A stretch of 64,000 bases of DNA, from contig JAYPUW010000005.1 in assembly GCA_038134285.1 (NCBI GenBank), positions 127,655 to 191,654 on the forward strand, given 5' to 3'. Below are positions 42,270 to 50,651 of this stretch, piece after piece; within the stretch, counting starts at the first letter, position 1; each line of letters starts with the position of its first letter. Below the pieces are notes generated by a model. That model worked only from the letters and a program-made list of their open reading frames with translations, was not told the DNA's origin and made no database searches. The translations under genes and the position numbers were made by a program. This stretch comes from UBA3478 sp038134285 (lineage in GTDB: Bacteria; Bacteroidota; Bacteroidia; Flavobacteriales; Flavobacteriaceae).

Positions 42270-43859
42270 ATGACAAACCCATCATTAAAATTCGTTTCGC
42301 TTTTTGTAGCATTATTCCTTTTCGTTGGCTGCACCAAAGAGTCTATAGATGAGCCTTCACCTCCTGACGGCTCTAACCCTTCGGCTCTCTCACTAATTGG
42401 ATTTGATAATCCTTCATTTAACGTGATGAATCCGGCCAATTGGTTGGCCTGGCAAGATAAGGTACGTAAAGCATTTGCAGAAGAGGCAGTAGATACACAA
42501 GATTTTATTTGGAATGCCTTAAACGTGTGGTACTTCTGGAAAGAAGAAACTGCAGAATTGGATGAGGATTTCTTTTCAAACCTTCAAGAGTATCTCGATT
42601 TTCTCAAAGGTTATAGCACTCCTCAGAGCATGGTAGAGGCACTCCAAAATTCGGAAGACCGTTTTACCTTCTATAACGAAAATTATAGCGTTCTTGTAAA
42701 TTCCCTTGGAGGGATTAGCAAAAGTGATGGTCTAGAATTTGGTCTTGTAGCAAACGATGATTCTGAAGATGTCATTATGTACACGCGTTACGTGGCTAGA
42801 GCATCCAATGCGGAAGACGCAGGTATAAAGCGAGGTGATCTGTTTAACCGGATCGATGGCCAACTTATAACAAGATCTAACTACCTAAACTTATTGAATA
42901 ACCGCTCAGATACCTATAGTCTAGGTAAAGCTGAACAAGACGCCACAGGAGCGTTTGTAAGTGTTGAAGAAGAGGTGTCATTGACACAAGTTGAAAACTT
43001 CAGTGAAAATCCAGTGTTGCATCACAGCATTTATACCAATGGCTCTCAAAAAGTGGGCTATTTGGTGTACAATCAATTTATCTCATCGTACAACCAAGAA
43101 TTAAATGAAGTCTTCGGTACCTTCAAAAACAATTCTATTGATGAATTGGTTATTGATTTAAGATATAATCCAGGAGGGTCAACGGCAGCTGCTGCCATTC
43201 TGGGCAGTCTCATACACAATGGTTCCGGTGTCTTTGCAAAGCAAAAGTGGAACCCTTATTGGACCAGTATGTTTGGCTCAAGTGTTGAAGATACATATAG
43301 TAGCCAAATTTCTGTAAATGGTGCAGCCATATCCCTAAATCGACTAGGAATGAAAAGGGTCTATGTTCTTACACAGTCAGGCACGGCTTCTTCAAGCGAA
43401 CTGTTGATCAATGGATTAAGACCCTATATAGAGGTTATTCAGATTGGCACCACTACCAGGGGGAAGAATGAATTTTCGATCACACTGGTAGACGATCCTG
43501 GTAGTACATCAGGAAACACTGTTTTCCCTTATCTCTTTCAATCTAGCCGCGTAGATCAAATCAACCCTAAAAATAGCTTTGCATTACAACCTTTAGTGGG
43601 TAAATACGAAAACAGTGAAGGATTTTCAGATTACACCAATGGACTTGTTCCTCAAGTCCAATTCAATGAAATCGTTAAGGTCGATGGTCGAACCGTTTTT
43701 CGAATCGGGGAATTCGGCACCCTTGAGGACGGATTGTTTGGCAAAGCAATTGAACACATGTCAGGCACCATGGGTGCAACTAGATCCTTCAGTCCTTCTG
43801 GTATTCCTGCTGAGCAATTAAGAGAAAAGGAATCATTAATGTTTGTTGAATTTGAATAA
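42270..43859 (+). CDS. S41-family C-terminal processing protease, lipoprotein
   Basis: A 529-residue lipoprotein protease. Lipobox LFVGC places the lipidated Cys at residue 21, with a following charged stretch. A degenerate PDZ domain covers roughly 150-220 (ARASNAEDAGIKRGDLFNRIDG). The S41 core contains the nucleophile Ser374 (SGTASSSE) and the general base Lys399 (TTRGKNEF), 25 residues apart as in CtpA. It lies divergent to an ECF sigma cassette and its stop overlaps the rmuC start by one base. It probably acts on periplasmic proteins at a membrane surface. Confidence 0.9.
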   Translation: MTNPSLKFVSLFVALFLFVGCTKESIDEPSPPDGSNPSALSLIGFDNPSFNVMNPANWLAWQDKVRKAFAEEAVDTQDFIWNALNVWYFWKEETAELDEDFFSNLQEYLDFLKGYSTPQSMVEALQNSEDRFTFYNENYSVLVNSLGGISKSDGLEFGLVANDDSEDVIMYTRYVARASNAEDAGIKRGDLFNRIDGQLITRSNYLNLLNNRSDTYSLGKAEQDATGAFVSVEEEVSLTQVENFSENPVLHHSIYTNGSQKVGYLVYNQFISSYNQELNEVFGTFKNNSIDELVIDLRYNPGGSTAAAAILGSLIHNGSGVFAKQKWNPYWTSMFGSSVEDTYSSQISVNGAAISLNRLGMKRVYVLTQSGTASSSELLINGLRPYIEVIQIGTTTRGKNEFSITLVDDPGSTSGNTVFPYLFQSSRVDQINPKNSFALQPLVGKYENSEGFSDYTNGLVPQVQFNEIVKVDGRTVFRIGEFGTLEDGLFGKAIEHMSGTMGATRSFSPSGIPAEQLREKESLMFVEFE

Positions 43860-45145
43860 TGCTTGAAACCGTTCTCGCCTTTTTAACCTTAGTATTTGGA
43901 GTCCTTGGATTTATTTTAGGAAAGCGACTGGCTTCCAACGCCCCAAGCGATCAGCGTTTAGAAGAGCGCTTAAGTTTATTAAAAGAAGCGCTTGAGCAAG
44001 AGAAGAATGAGCATCAAAGATTGATTGAAAAGCACCAAGAAACCTATACTACATTAGTTGAAACGCAGAAAGAATTAGAGTTTTTAAACGACAAAAACAG
44101 CCATCGCCAAGAAGAACTTGAGCAGTTACAAAAGCAATTCAAGACTGAGTTTGAAAACCTAGCACAGAAAATCTTTGAAGAGAAATCCACTAAGATTAGT
44201 GAAGAGAATCAAAAAAACATCAAAACACTCTTAGATCCTTTAAGAGAACGAATTACTGATTTTTCGCAAAAGGTAGAAGAGAGCAATAAACAGAATCTCA
44301 CCTTTCACGAAACTTTCAAGGTGCAGTTAAAGCACATGCAAGACCAAAGTCTTGTGATGAAAAATGAGACAGCTAATCTCATCAAAGCGCTTAAGGGGGA
44401 CAATAAACTTCAGGGAAATTGGGGTGAACTCGTATTAGAGCGCATTCTAGAAAAATCAGGTCTGCGCAAAGACAGTGAATACATGGTGCAACAAAGCTTC
44501 ACCAATGATGAAGGACGCAGACTGATGCCTGATGTCGTTTTAAATCTCCCTAATAATAAAAAGATTATCATCGACTCAAAAGTTTCTCTGGTACACTACG
44601 AACAATTCGTGAATGCTTCTGAGCAGGAGCAAGAGACTCTTGCTAAGTTGCATCTCAATTCATTACAGCGCCACATTAAAGAATTAAGCGAGAAGCGCTA
44701 TGAGGATATTTATGATATCGCTTCACCGGATTTTGTCATCCTCTTTATCCCTATCGAACCGGCATTTGGCGCTGCATTACAGCAAGATCCACAGCTTTAC
44801 CTAAAGGCGTTTGAACGAAACATCATCTTAGTCACCCCTACCACGCTATTGGCTACTTTGCGCACAATAGATTCTATGTGGAACAACGAGCGACAGCACA
44901 AGAACGCGTTAGAAATCGCCCAACGAGCTGGCGCTTTACACGACAAGTTTGTCGGATTCATTGAAGACCTGAATAAAGTTGGAATTCGAATGAATGATGC
45001 AAAGAAATCCTATGAAGATGCGATGAAAAAACTACACACCGGTAACGGTAATGTGGTGAGCAGTATTATCAGGCTACAAAACCTTGGAGCGAAGGCCAAG
45101 AAAGAATTGCCCGAGGAAAATAAAGCTAGAGCCCTAGAAGAATAA
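43859..45145 (+). CDS. rmuC: DNA recombination protein RmuC
   Basis: A 428-residue protein with a short N-terminal membrane segment (about 2-18), a long coiled coil (about 30-175, rich in E, K, Q and L) and a restriction-endonuclease-like C-terminal domain with QGNWGELVLERILEKSGL, the acidic site MPDVVLNLPNNKKIIIDSKVS and the LLATLRTIDSMWNNERQ segment. RmuC limits inversions at short repeats in E. coli, by an unsettled mechanism. Its ATG overlaps the stop of the S41 protease gene. Confidence 0.94.
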   Translation: MLETVLAFLTLVFGVLGFILGKRLASNAPSDQRLEERLSLLKEALEQEKNEHQRLIEKHQETYTTLVETQKELEFLNDKNSHRQEELEQLQKQFKTEFENLAQKIFEEKSTKISEENQKNIKTLLDPLRERITDFSQKVEESNKQNLTFHETFKVQLKHMQDQSLVMKNETANLIKALKGDNKLQGNWGELVLERILEKSGLRKDSEYMVQQSFTNDEGRRLMPDVVLNLPNNKKIIIDSKVSLVHYEQFVNASEQEQETLAKLHLNSLQRHIKELSEKRYEDIYDIASPDFVILFIPIEPAFGAALQQDPQLYLKAFERNIILVTPTTLLATLRTIDSMWNNERQHKNALEIAQRAGALHDKFVGFIEDLNKVGIRMNDAKKSYEDAMKKLHTGNGNVVSSIIRLQNLGAKAKKELPEENKARALEE

Positions 45146-45153
45146 GATGCTAT

Positions 45154-48006
45154 CTATTTAGAAAGGTACATCTTCCTTCGGGTGTAAAGCTCATAAAATG
45201 CATCATCCTTTAAATCTTCAATGAAGAGAATACTTTCTCCTGTACTCTTCATTTCAGGTCCCAAATTCTTATTGACATTCGGGAATTTGTTGAATGAGAA
45301 CACGGGCTGCTTAATCGCATAACCTTCTAAATGAGGATTAAAGTTGAAATCTTTAACCTTTTTGTCTCCCAGCATTACCTTAGTAGCGTAGTTCACGTAG
45401 GGTTCACCATAGGCTTTAGAGATAAAGGGCACCGTTCTCGAAGCGCGAGGGTTTGCCTCAATGATATAAACTGTGTCGTCCTTAATCGCAAATTGAATAT
45501 TGATGAGTCCCACCGTTTTGAGTGCTAGTGCAATTTTTTTAGTGTGGTCTTTAATTTGCTGCATTACAAATTCCCCTAGGTTAAACGGAGGAAGTGTGGC
45601 ATTTGAGTCTCCTGAATGAATACCGCATGGCTCAATATGCTCCATGATTCCGATAATATAAACCTCTTCGCCATCACAGATTGCATCTGCTTCTGCCTCA
45701 ATAGCACCATCTAAATAGTGGTCTAGAAGTAGTTTGTTATTAGGAATACTTCTCAGTAGATCTACCACATGAGCTTCTAACTCTTCTTTATTGATCACAA
45801 TTTTCATTCCTTGACCACCCAATACATAAGACGGTCTTACAAGAAGAGGGAAGCTGAGCTCCTCTGAAAGCGCTAAGGCCTCGTCTGCATTCTCTGCTAC
45901 ACCAAATTTTGGATACGGAATGCCTAGATTCTTTAAAAGAGTTGAGAAACTCCCTCTGTCTTCAGCAAGGTCTAGGGCTTGAAAAGAAGTTCCAATGATC
46001 GGAATGTTATAGCGATCTAGTTTTTCAGCAAGCTTAAGCGCAGTTTGTCCTCCGAGCTGAACAATAACTCCTTCAGGCTTTTCATGCTTGATGATATCGT
46101 AAATATGTTCCCAGAAAACAGGTTCAAAGTAGAGTTTATCTGCAGTGTCAAAGTCCGTTGAAACGGTCTCAGGGTTACAGTTGATCATGATGGTTTCGTA
46201 TCCAGCCTCAGCAGCGGCTAATACCCCGTGCACACAACAATAGTCAAACTCAATGCCTTGTCCGATACGATTCGGTCCTGAACCCAATACCACAATTTTT
46301 TTACGATCTGAAACAATCGATTCATTTTGAATAGTTCTGGTACCATCAGCATACTGCATCTCCTCTTCAAAAGTGGAGTAATAATATGGGGTCTGTGCCA
46401 TAAATTCAGCGGCACATGTATCTACGAGCTTATACACTCGCTTCACCCCTAGTTCCTCCCGCTTATTGTAAACTTCACTTTCGAGGCATCCCATCATATG
46501 TGCAATTTGACGATCTGCAAATCCTTTCTGCTTAGCCTCGAGCAACAATTCTTTTGAGAGGTCTTCAATCTTATGAGACGAAATCTCTTTTTCTAGTTGA
46601 TAGAGCTCCTCGTATTGCTTCAAGAACCACATATCTATCTTGGTTATATCGTGAATCCGCTGAAGCGGTATTCCTAATTGGATGGCATCGTAAATAACAA
46701 AAACTCTATCCCAGCTAGCTATTGTTAACTTTTGAATGATTTCATCGTATTGCGTATAGCCTTTACCGTCTGCTCCTAATCCGTTTCGCTTAATTTCTAA
46801 TGATTGAGTAGCTTTATGAAGGGCTTCTTGAAAGCAACGTCCAATACCCATCACCTCTCCTACAGCCTTCATTTGTAAACCAAGAGAGCGATCTGCGCCT
46901 TCGAATTTGTCAAAGTTCCATCTTGGAATTTTAACAATGACATAATCCAAGGTAGGCTCAAATAGCGCAGAAGTGGTTTTTGTAATTTGATTCTCTAATT
47001 CATCTAAGGTGTATCCGATCGCGAGCTTTGCGGCAATTTTGGCAATAGGATAACCCGTTGCCTTTGAAGCTAAAGCCGATGAGCGCGAAACTCTAGGATT
47101 AATTTCAATGGCAATTATATCTTCTTTTTCATCAGGACTTACAGCGAACTGTACATTACATCCGCCAGCAAAGTCACCAATATTGCGCATCATCTTGATC
47201 GCCATGTCTCGCATGCGCTGAAACGTGCGATCTGAAAGGGTCATTGCCGGGGCCACTGTAATGGAGTCACCGGTGTGAATCCCCATAGGATCCATATTCT
47301 CAATCGTACAGATGATGACCACATTGTCATTAGCGTCTCGAAGAAGCTCTAATTCGTATTCTTTCCAACCGATCAGAGCCTTGTCGATCATTACCTCGTG
47401 TATAGGTGAGACTTCAAGACCATAGCTCAACTGTTGATCAAACTTTTCGGGATCGTAAATGATAGAAGCTCCTGCACCTCCAAGTGTAAAGGATGCCCTT
47501 ACACATAAAGGAAACCCAAACTGCTGAGCGATTTCTTTACCCTTCAAAAAAGAATTGGCTGAGGCCTGAGGTGGCATTCCGATGTTTATTTTTTGCATTA
47601 AATCACGAAACTTCTCACGATCCTCTGTAATCTGAATGGCGTCGATATCTACCCCTATAATTTCAACCCCAAAATCATTCCAAATCCCCTTCTCGTCAGC
47701 TTCTATACATAGGTTAAGAGCCGTTTGACCTCCCATGGTCGGAAGCACGGCGTCAATATTCGGATGCTTCTTCAAAATCTCAATGATAGATTTCGTCGTA
47801 AGCGGAAGTAGGTACACGTGATCCGCCATCGACGGATCTGTCATAATTGTTGCGGGGTTCGAATTAATCAAAACCGTTTCTATACCGTCTTCTCTTAAAG
47901 ATCTTAAGGCTTGTGATCCTGAATAGTCAAATTCACAAGCTTGTCCGATTACGATAGGCCCTGAGCCAATGATTAAGATAGAATTGAGGTCTTTGCGTTT
48001 AGGCAT
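45154..48006 (-). CDS. carB: Carbamoyl-phosphate synthase large subunit, without C-terminal allosteric domain
   Basis: Makes carbamoyl phosphate from bicarbonate, ammonia and two ATP for pyrimidines and arginine. The two ATP-grasp halves are both present: the first starts LIIGSGPIVIGQACEFDYSG, the second VVLGSGPNRIGQGIEFDYC, each with its own carboxyphosphate or carbamate site (IEINPRVSRSSALASKA, IIEANPRASRTVPFISK). At 950 residues it ends about 25 residues after NLGPEMKSTGES, where E. coli CarB (1073) goes on into the MGS domain that binds UMP, IMP and ornithine. No remnant of that domain follows. carA is not in the window. Confidence 0.95.
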   Translation of the reverse strand: MPKRKDLNSILIIGSGPIVIGQACEFDYSGSQALRSLREDGIETVLINSNPATIMTDPSMADHVYLLPLTTKSIIEILKKHPNIDAVLPTMGGQTALNLCIEADEKGIWNDFGVEIIGVDIDAIQITEDREKFRDLMQKINIGMPPQASANSFLKGKEIAQQFGFPLCVRASFTLGGAGASIIYDPEKFDQQLSYGLEVSPIHEVMIDKALIGWKEYELELLRDANDNVVIICTIENMDPMGIHTGDSITVAPAMTLSDRTFQRMRDMAIKMMRNIGDFAGGCNVQFAVSPDEKEDIIAIEINPRVSRSSALASKATGYPIAKIAAKLAIGYTLDELENQITKTTSALFEPTLDYVIVKIPRWNFDKFEGADRSLGLQMKAVGEVMGIGRCFQEALHKATQSLEIKRNGLGADGKGYTQYDEIIQKLTIASWDRVFVIYDAIQLGIPLQRIHDITKIDMWFLKQYEELYQLEKEISSHKIEDLSKELLLEAKQKGFADRQIAHMMGCLESEVYNKREELGVKRVYKLVDTCAAEFMAQTPYYYSTFEEEMQYADGTRTIQNESIVSDRKKIVVLGSGPNRIGQGIEFDYCCVHGVLAAAEAGYETIMINCNPETVSTDFDTADKLYFEPVFWEHIYDIIKHEKPEGVIVQLGGQTALKLAEKLDRYNIPIIGTSFQALDLAEDRGSFSTLLKNLGIPYPKFGVAENADEALALSEELSFPLLVRPSYVLGGQGMKIVINKEELEAHVVDLLRSIPNNKLLLDHYLDGAIEAEADAICDGEEVYIIGIMEHIEPCGIHSGDSNATLPPFNLGEFVMQQIKDHTKKIALALKTVGLINIQFAIKDDTVYIIEANPRASRTVPFISKAYGEPYVNYATKVMLGDKKVKDFNFNPHLEGYAIKQPVFSFNKFPNVNKNLGPEMKSTGESILFIEDLKDDAFYELYTRRKMYLSK

Positions 48007-48019
48007 GAGAATTGGTTTT

Positions 48020-48027
48020 CAAAAGTA
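48020..48027 (-). promoter_or_regulatory. Possible carB promoter, -7 element
   Basis: Minus strand TACTTTTG matches TAnnTTTG exactly. It is squeezed between the T-run of the rpmH terminator and the carB ATG, ending 13 bases before the ATG. Confidence 0.45.
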
Positions 48028-48033
48028 TAGATC

Positions 48034-48065
48034 AAAAAAAAGGTGTTACCTTAAAAATAACACCT
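48034..48065 (-). terminator. Rho-independent terminator after rpmH
   Basis: A perfect 8-base stem, AGGTGTTA (48041-48048) with TAACACCT (48058-48065), and a 9-base loop. On the minus strand it runs into a T-tract of eight. It ends rpmH transcription just upstream of carB. Confidence 0.82.
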
Positions 48066-48101
48066 CTTAACTAGTATTTCAATGAGACTCTTCTTCGCAT
48101 C

Positions 48102-48260
48102 TTATTTCTTGTGACGCGGCTCTGAAGAGACGGTTAATTTCTTTCTTCCCTTGGCACGTCGACTAGCAAGAACTTTACGGCCATTTTTGGTAGCCATGCG
48201 CTCACGAAAACCGTGGTTGTTTCTTCTTTTGCGTTTCGAAGGTTGGTAAGTTCTTTTCAT
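48102..48260 (-). CDS. rpmH: 50S ribosomal protein L34
   Basis: Tiny, very basic large-subunit protein of 52 residues, translated by hand. The signature MKRTYQPSKRKRRNNHGF followed by RERMATKNGRKVLASRRAKGR is diagnostic of L34. The C-terminal tail (KKLTVSSEPRHKK) is typical of Bacteroidota. It has a well-formed promoter upstream and a terminator downstream, so it is a single-gene unit. In many bacteria rpmH sits beside dnaA; here dnaA is about 32 kb away. Confidence 0.97.
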   Translation of the reverse strand: MKRTYQPSKRKRRNNHGFRERMATKNGRKVLASRRAKGRKKLTVSSEPRHKK

Positions 48261-48301
48261 TCGTGATTCTTTATAGGATCGTACCTTGAATTTATCGGGT
48301 G

Positions 48302-48329
48302 CAAATATAGAGATATTTTTAAAATCAAA
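48302..48329 (-). promoter_or_regulatory. rpmH promoter
   Basis: Minus strand TTTG, 16 bases, then TATATTTG. The -7 box is perfect; the spacer is slightly below the usual 17-23. The -7 box ends 41 bases before the rpmH ATG. Confidence 0.65.
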
Positions 48330-48382
48330 TGCAAAAAGTCTTGCCCATAGTTTTGATTAAATTTGCTCTCTAACCTGAACGC

Positions 48383-48898
48383 ATGATCCATAAGAATATT
48401 AAAATTTTACTGAGTAGCGTCGCCTTGGGCTATGCGATCTTACAGTTTATTGAGGGGTTTATTGGCAACGGAATCTTTTTTGTACTTCTGAGCGCCCTCG
48501 TCCTGTTTTTGTACTTCAGAAATGAAATCATTCTCTTGTCGTTTTTAAAAATGCGCAAACAAGATCTTGCTGGTACGGAACGTTTATTACTCCGCATAAA
48601 AGATCCTCAAGCTGCATTGGTTAAAAAACAACAGGGATATTACAATTATCTCTTTGGGATTATTTATTCTCAACGCAACCTTAACGAGGCAGAGAAGTTT
48701 TTCAAATCGGCTCTTAAATATGGACTAAGCATGGATCATGATATAGCAATGGCGAAGCTTAGCCTTGCGGGTATTGCGATGCAAAAAAGAAGGAAGATCG
48801 AAGCTCAAACACTCTTGACAGAGGCCAAGAAACTAGATAAAGGAGGATTACTGTTAGATCAGGTAAAACTGATGCAACAGCAACTCAAGCGCATCTAA
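48383..48898 (+). CDS. Conserved membrane protein with TPR-like C-terminus
   Basis: A 171-residue protein of unknown function that I recall as conserved in Flavobacteriia. Two hydrophobic segments (about 8-24 and 28-56, with a short glycine turn between) anchor it. The cytoplasmic part has two helix pairs in TPR style (GYYNYLFGIIYSQRNLNEAEKFFKSAL, then MAKLSLAGIAMQKRRKIEAQTLLTEAKKL). Such a fold suggests binding of a partner protein; none is evident nearby. It is divergent from rpmH. Confidence 0.78.
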   Translation: MIHKNIKILLSSVALGYAILQFIEGFIGNGIFFVLLSALVLFLYFRNEIILLSFLKMRKQDLAGTERLLLRIKDPQAALVKKQQGYYNYLFGIIYSQRNLNEAEKFFKSALKYGLSMDHDIAMAKLSLAGIAMQKRRKIEAQTLLTEAKKLDKGGLLLDQVKLMQQQLKRI

Positions 48899-49011
48899 AA
48901 ATTCTGCTATTTTTAACAAAATGCTCATTTTCAGTTTACTGGACTTCGGACTAGCGCGGTTTTTAGGCAGATTTTTACTATTTTTATTAATCTTAACACT
49001 TGATTGAATCA

Positions 49012-49308
49012 ATGAGCAACCTAAACCCAAAAGACAATACTTTTTTAAGACAATACGAGGTTTGTGTTGAAGGAAATCTAGCCAAAATAGAATACGCTGC
49101 ACAAGAGAAGAAAGTATTTCTTACCAAATTGGTCATTCCTGAGCAAATCAATACCAAAGAATTCAAAGACGCTTTTATTAAAGCGGTTCTAGACCACATT
49201 CAAGAGCAAAAATTAAGGGTTGTTCCTACCAGTCCTCAAATCGCTGGTTTCCTCAGAAAACACAGACAACAATACAAAGAGATGCTGCCTGTTGGCATTC
49301 GTATCTAA
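49012..49308 (+). CDS. Small GNAT-like acetyltransferase (YjdJ type)
   Basis: A 98-residue protein of the short GCN5-like family (Acetyltransf_CG, YjdJ-like). The visible pattern is YEVCVEGNLAKIEYAAQEKKVFLTKLVIP, then a helix, then QKLRVVPTSPQIAGFLRKH. The usual acetyl-CoA loop (GxGxG/A) is replaced by a loop without the glycines (NTKEFKDAF), so acetyltransferase activity is doubtful. ATG at 49012 is chosen. It converges with mtaB, eight bases away. Confidence 0.72.
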   Translation: MSNLNPKDNTFLRQYEVCVEGNLAKIEYAAQEKKVFLTKLVIPEQINTKEFKDAFIKAVLDHIQEQKLRVVPTSPQIAGFLRKHRQQYKEMLPVGIRI

Positions 49309-49316
49309 AGATTCGC

Positions 49317-50651
49317 TTATTTTATTCGGGCAAAACCTTTTTCATCGATAACGTCTAATTCTACTTTCTTTAAGACGTTCGACAACCCTGGATCCCAAGG
49401 TGTCCTTACCCGAATGTAATTCTCTGTAAAACCCTCTGCATAGCCTTCATTGATTTCTTTTTCAAAGAGTACCTCACGAGAAGTTCCAAGGTGTTGTTCG
49501 TAGAATTGACGTTTTTTCTTCTCTGAAAGGCTTCTTAACATTTTTGAGCGCTTTTTTCTCACTTCATGAGGCACAGCTCCCTCCATTGATGAAGCTGGTG
49601 TATTTTCACGCTCAGAATAGGTAAACACGTGTAAATAAGACACCTCTAGGTCAAGTAAGAACTGATATGTTTCTAAGAAAAGTTCGTCGGTTTCACCCGG
49701 AAAGCCAACTATGACATCAACACCAATGCAGGCGTCTGGCATAATTGAACGGATACGCTCAATGCGCTGACGATATAACTTAGTTAGGTACCTTCTTTTC
49801 ATTCGCTTAAGAAGCGTGTCTGATCCACTTTGAAGTGGAATATGAAAGTGAGGTACAAAGTTTTTGCTCTGGGCTACAAAATCAATAATCTGATCTGATA
49901 GTAGGTTGGGTTCGATAGATGAAATACGCAGTCGAGAGATCCCTTCAACCTCATCTAAGGCCTCTATTAATTCTAAGAAGGTGTGATCGTGCTTTTTATT
50001 TCCATGTTCACCTTTTCCGTAATCGCCAATATTAACCCCGGTTAAGACGATTTCCTTAATGCCCTGAGCAGCTATTTCTTTTGCCTGATCGAGTAGTTCT
50101 TGAAGTGGAGCACTTCTAGAAATTCCGCGCGCTAACGGAATGGTGCAATAGGTACATGGGTAATCACAGCCATCTTGCACCTTTAAGAAAGCGCGCGTGC
50201 GTTCTCCTATAGCGTAACTGCTTACAAACGTATCTGTTTGCTCGATTTCACAGGCGTGAACATGTCCTTGAGCATTTGTTTTGGGTGACTCTAATAGCCC
50301 GTTGAGGTAACTTGAAAGACTGAACTTTTCACGTGCGCCTAACACCATATCTACCCCGTCGACAGCAGCCAATTCTTCAGGTTTAAGCTGTGCATAGCAA
50401 CCTACTGCCACGATGTAAGCCTCTGGATTTAATTGATGGGCCGATTTCGCAATAGTTCTAAACTTTTTATCGGCATTATCAGTAACTGAACAGGTGTTGA
50501 TAACATATACATCAGCCACCTCTTCGAAGGCTACCTTCTGATATCCCTCTTGCTCTAACGAACGTGCCAAGGTAGAAGTCTCTGAGAAATTCAACTTACA
50601 TCCCAAAGTGTAAAATGCAACCCTATTGGTTTGTGTACGCGCTACTCCCAT
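49317..50651 (-). CDS. mtaB: tRNA t6A37 methylthiotransferase
   Basis: Radical-SAM enzyme that adds a methylthio group to t6A37 of certain tRNAs. The 444-residue protein has the N-terminal UPF0004 domain with its three cysteines (CKLNFSE, NTCSVTD, VGCYAQL), the radical-SAM motif CxxxCxxC in DGCDYPCTYCTIPLARG, and a C-terminal TRAM-like region. The opening RVAFYTLGCKLNFSET identifies MtaB rather than MiaB or RimO. Its start overlaps the GlmU-like gene by 10 bases. Confidence 0.95.
   Translation of the reverse strand: MGVARTQTNRVAFYTLGCKLNFSETSTLARSLEQEGYQKVAFEEVADVYVINTCSVTDNADKKFRTIAKSAHQLNPEAYIVAVGCYAQLKPEELAAVDGVDMVLGAREKFSLSSYLNGLLESPKTNAQGHVHACEIEQTDTFVSSYAIGERTRAFLKVQDGCDYPCTYCTIPLARGISRSAPLQELLDQAKEIAAQGIKEIVLTGVNIGDYGKGEHGNKKHDHTFLELIEALDEVEGISRLRISSIEPNLLSDQIIDFVAQSKNFVPHFHIPLQSGSDTLLKRMKRRYLTKLYRQRIERIRSIMPDACIGVDVIVGFPGETDELFLETYQFLLDLEVSYLHVFTYSERENTPASSMEGAVPHEVRKKRSKMLRSLSEKKKRQFYEQHLGTSREVLFEKEINEGYAEGFTENYIRVRTPWDPGLSNVLKKVELDVIDEKGFARIK

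Noticed and set aside
45146..45154. CarB as a frameshifted or broken gene
   Set aside because: The DNA after its stop is the end of rmuC on the other strand; no allosteric-domain remnant exists in any frame, so the short form looks natural.
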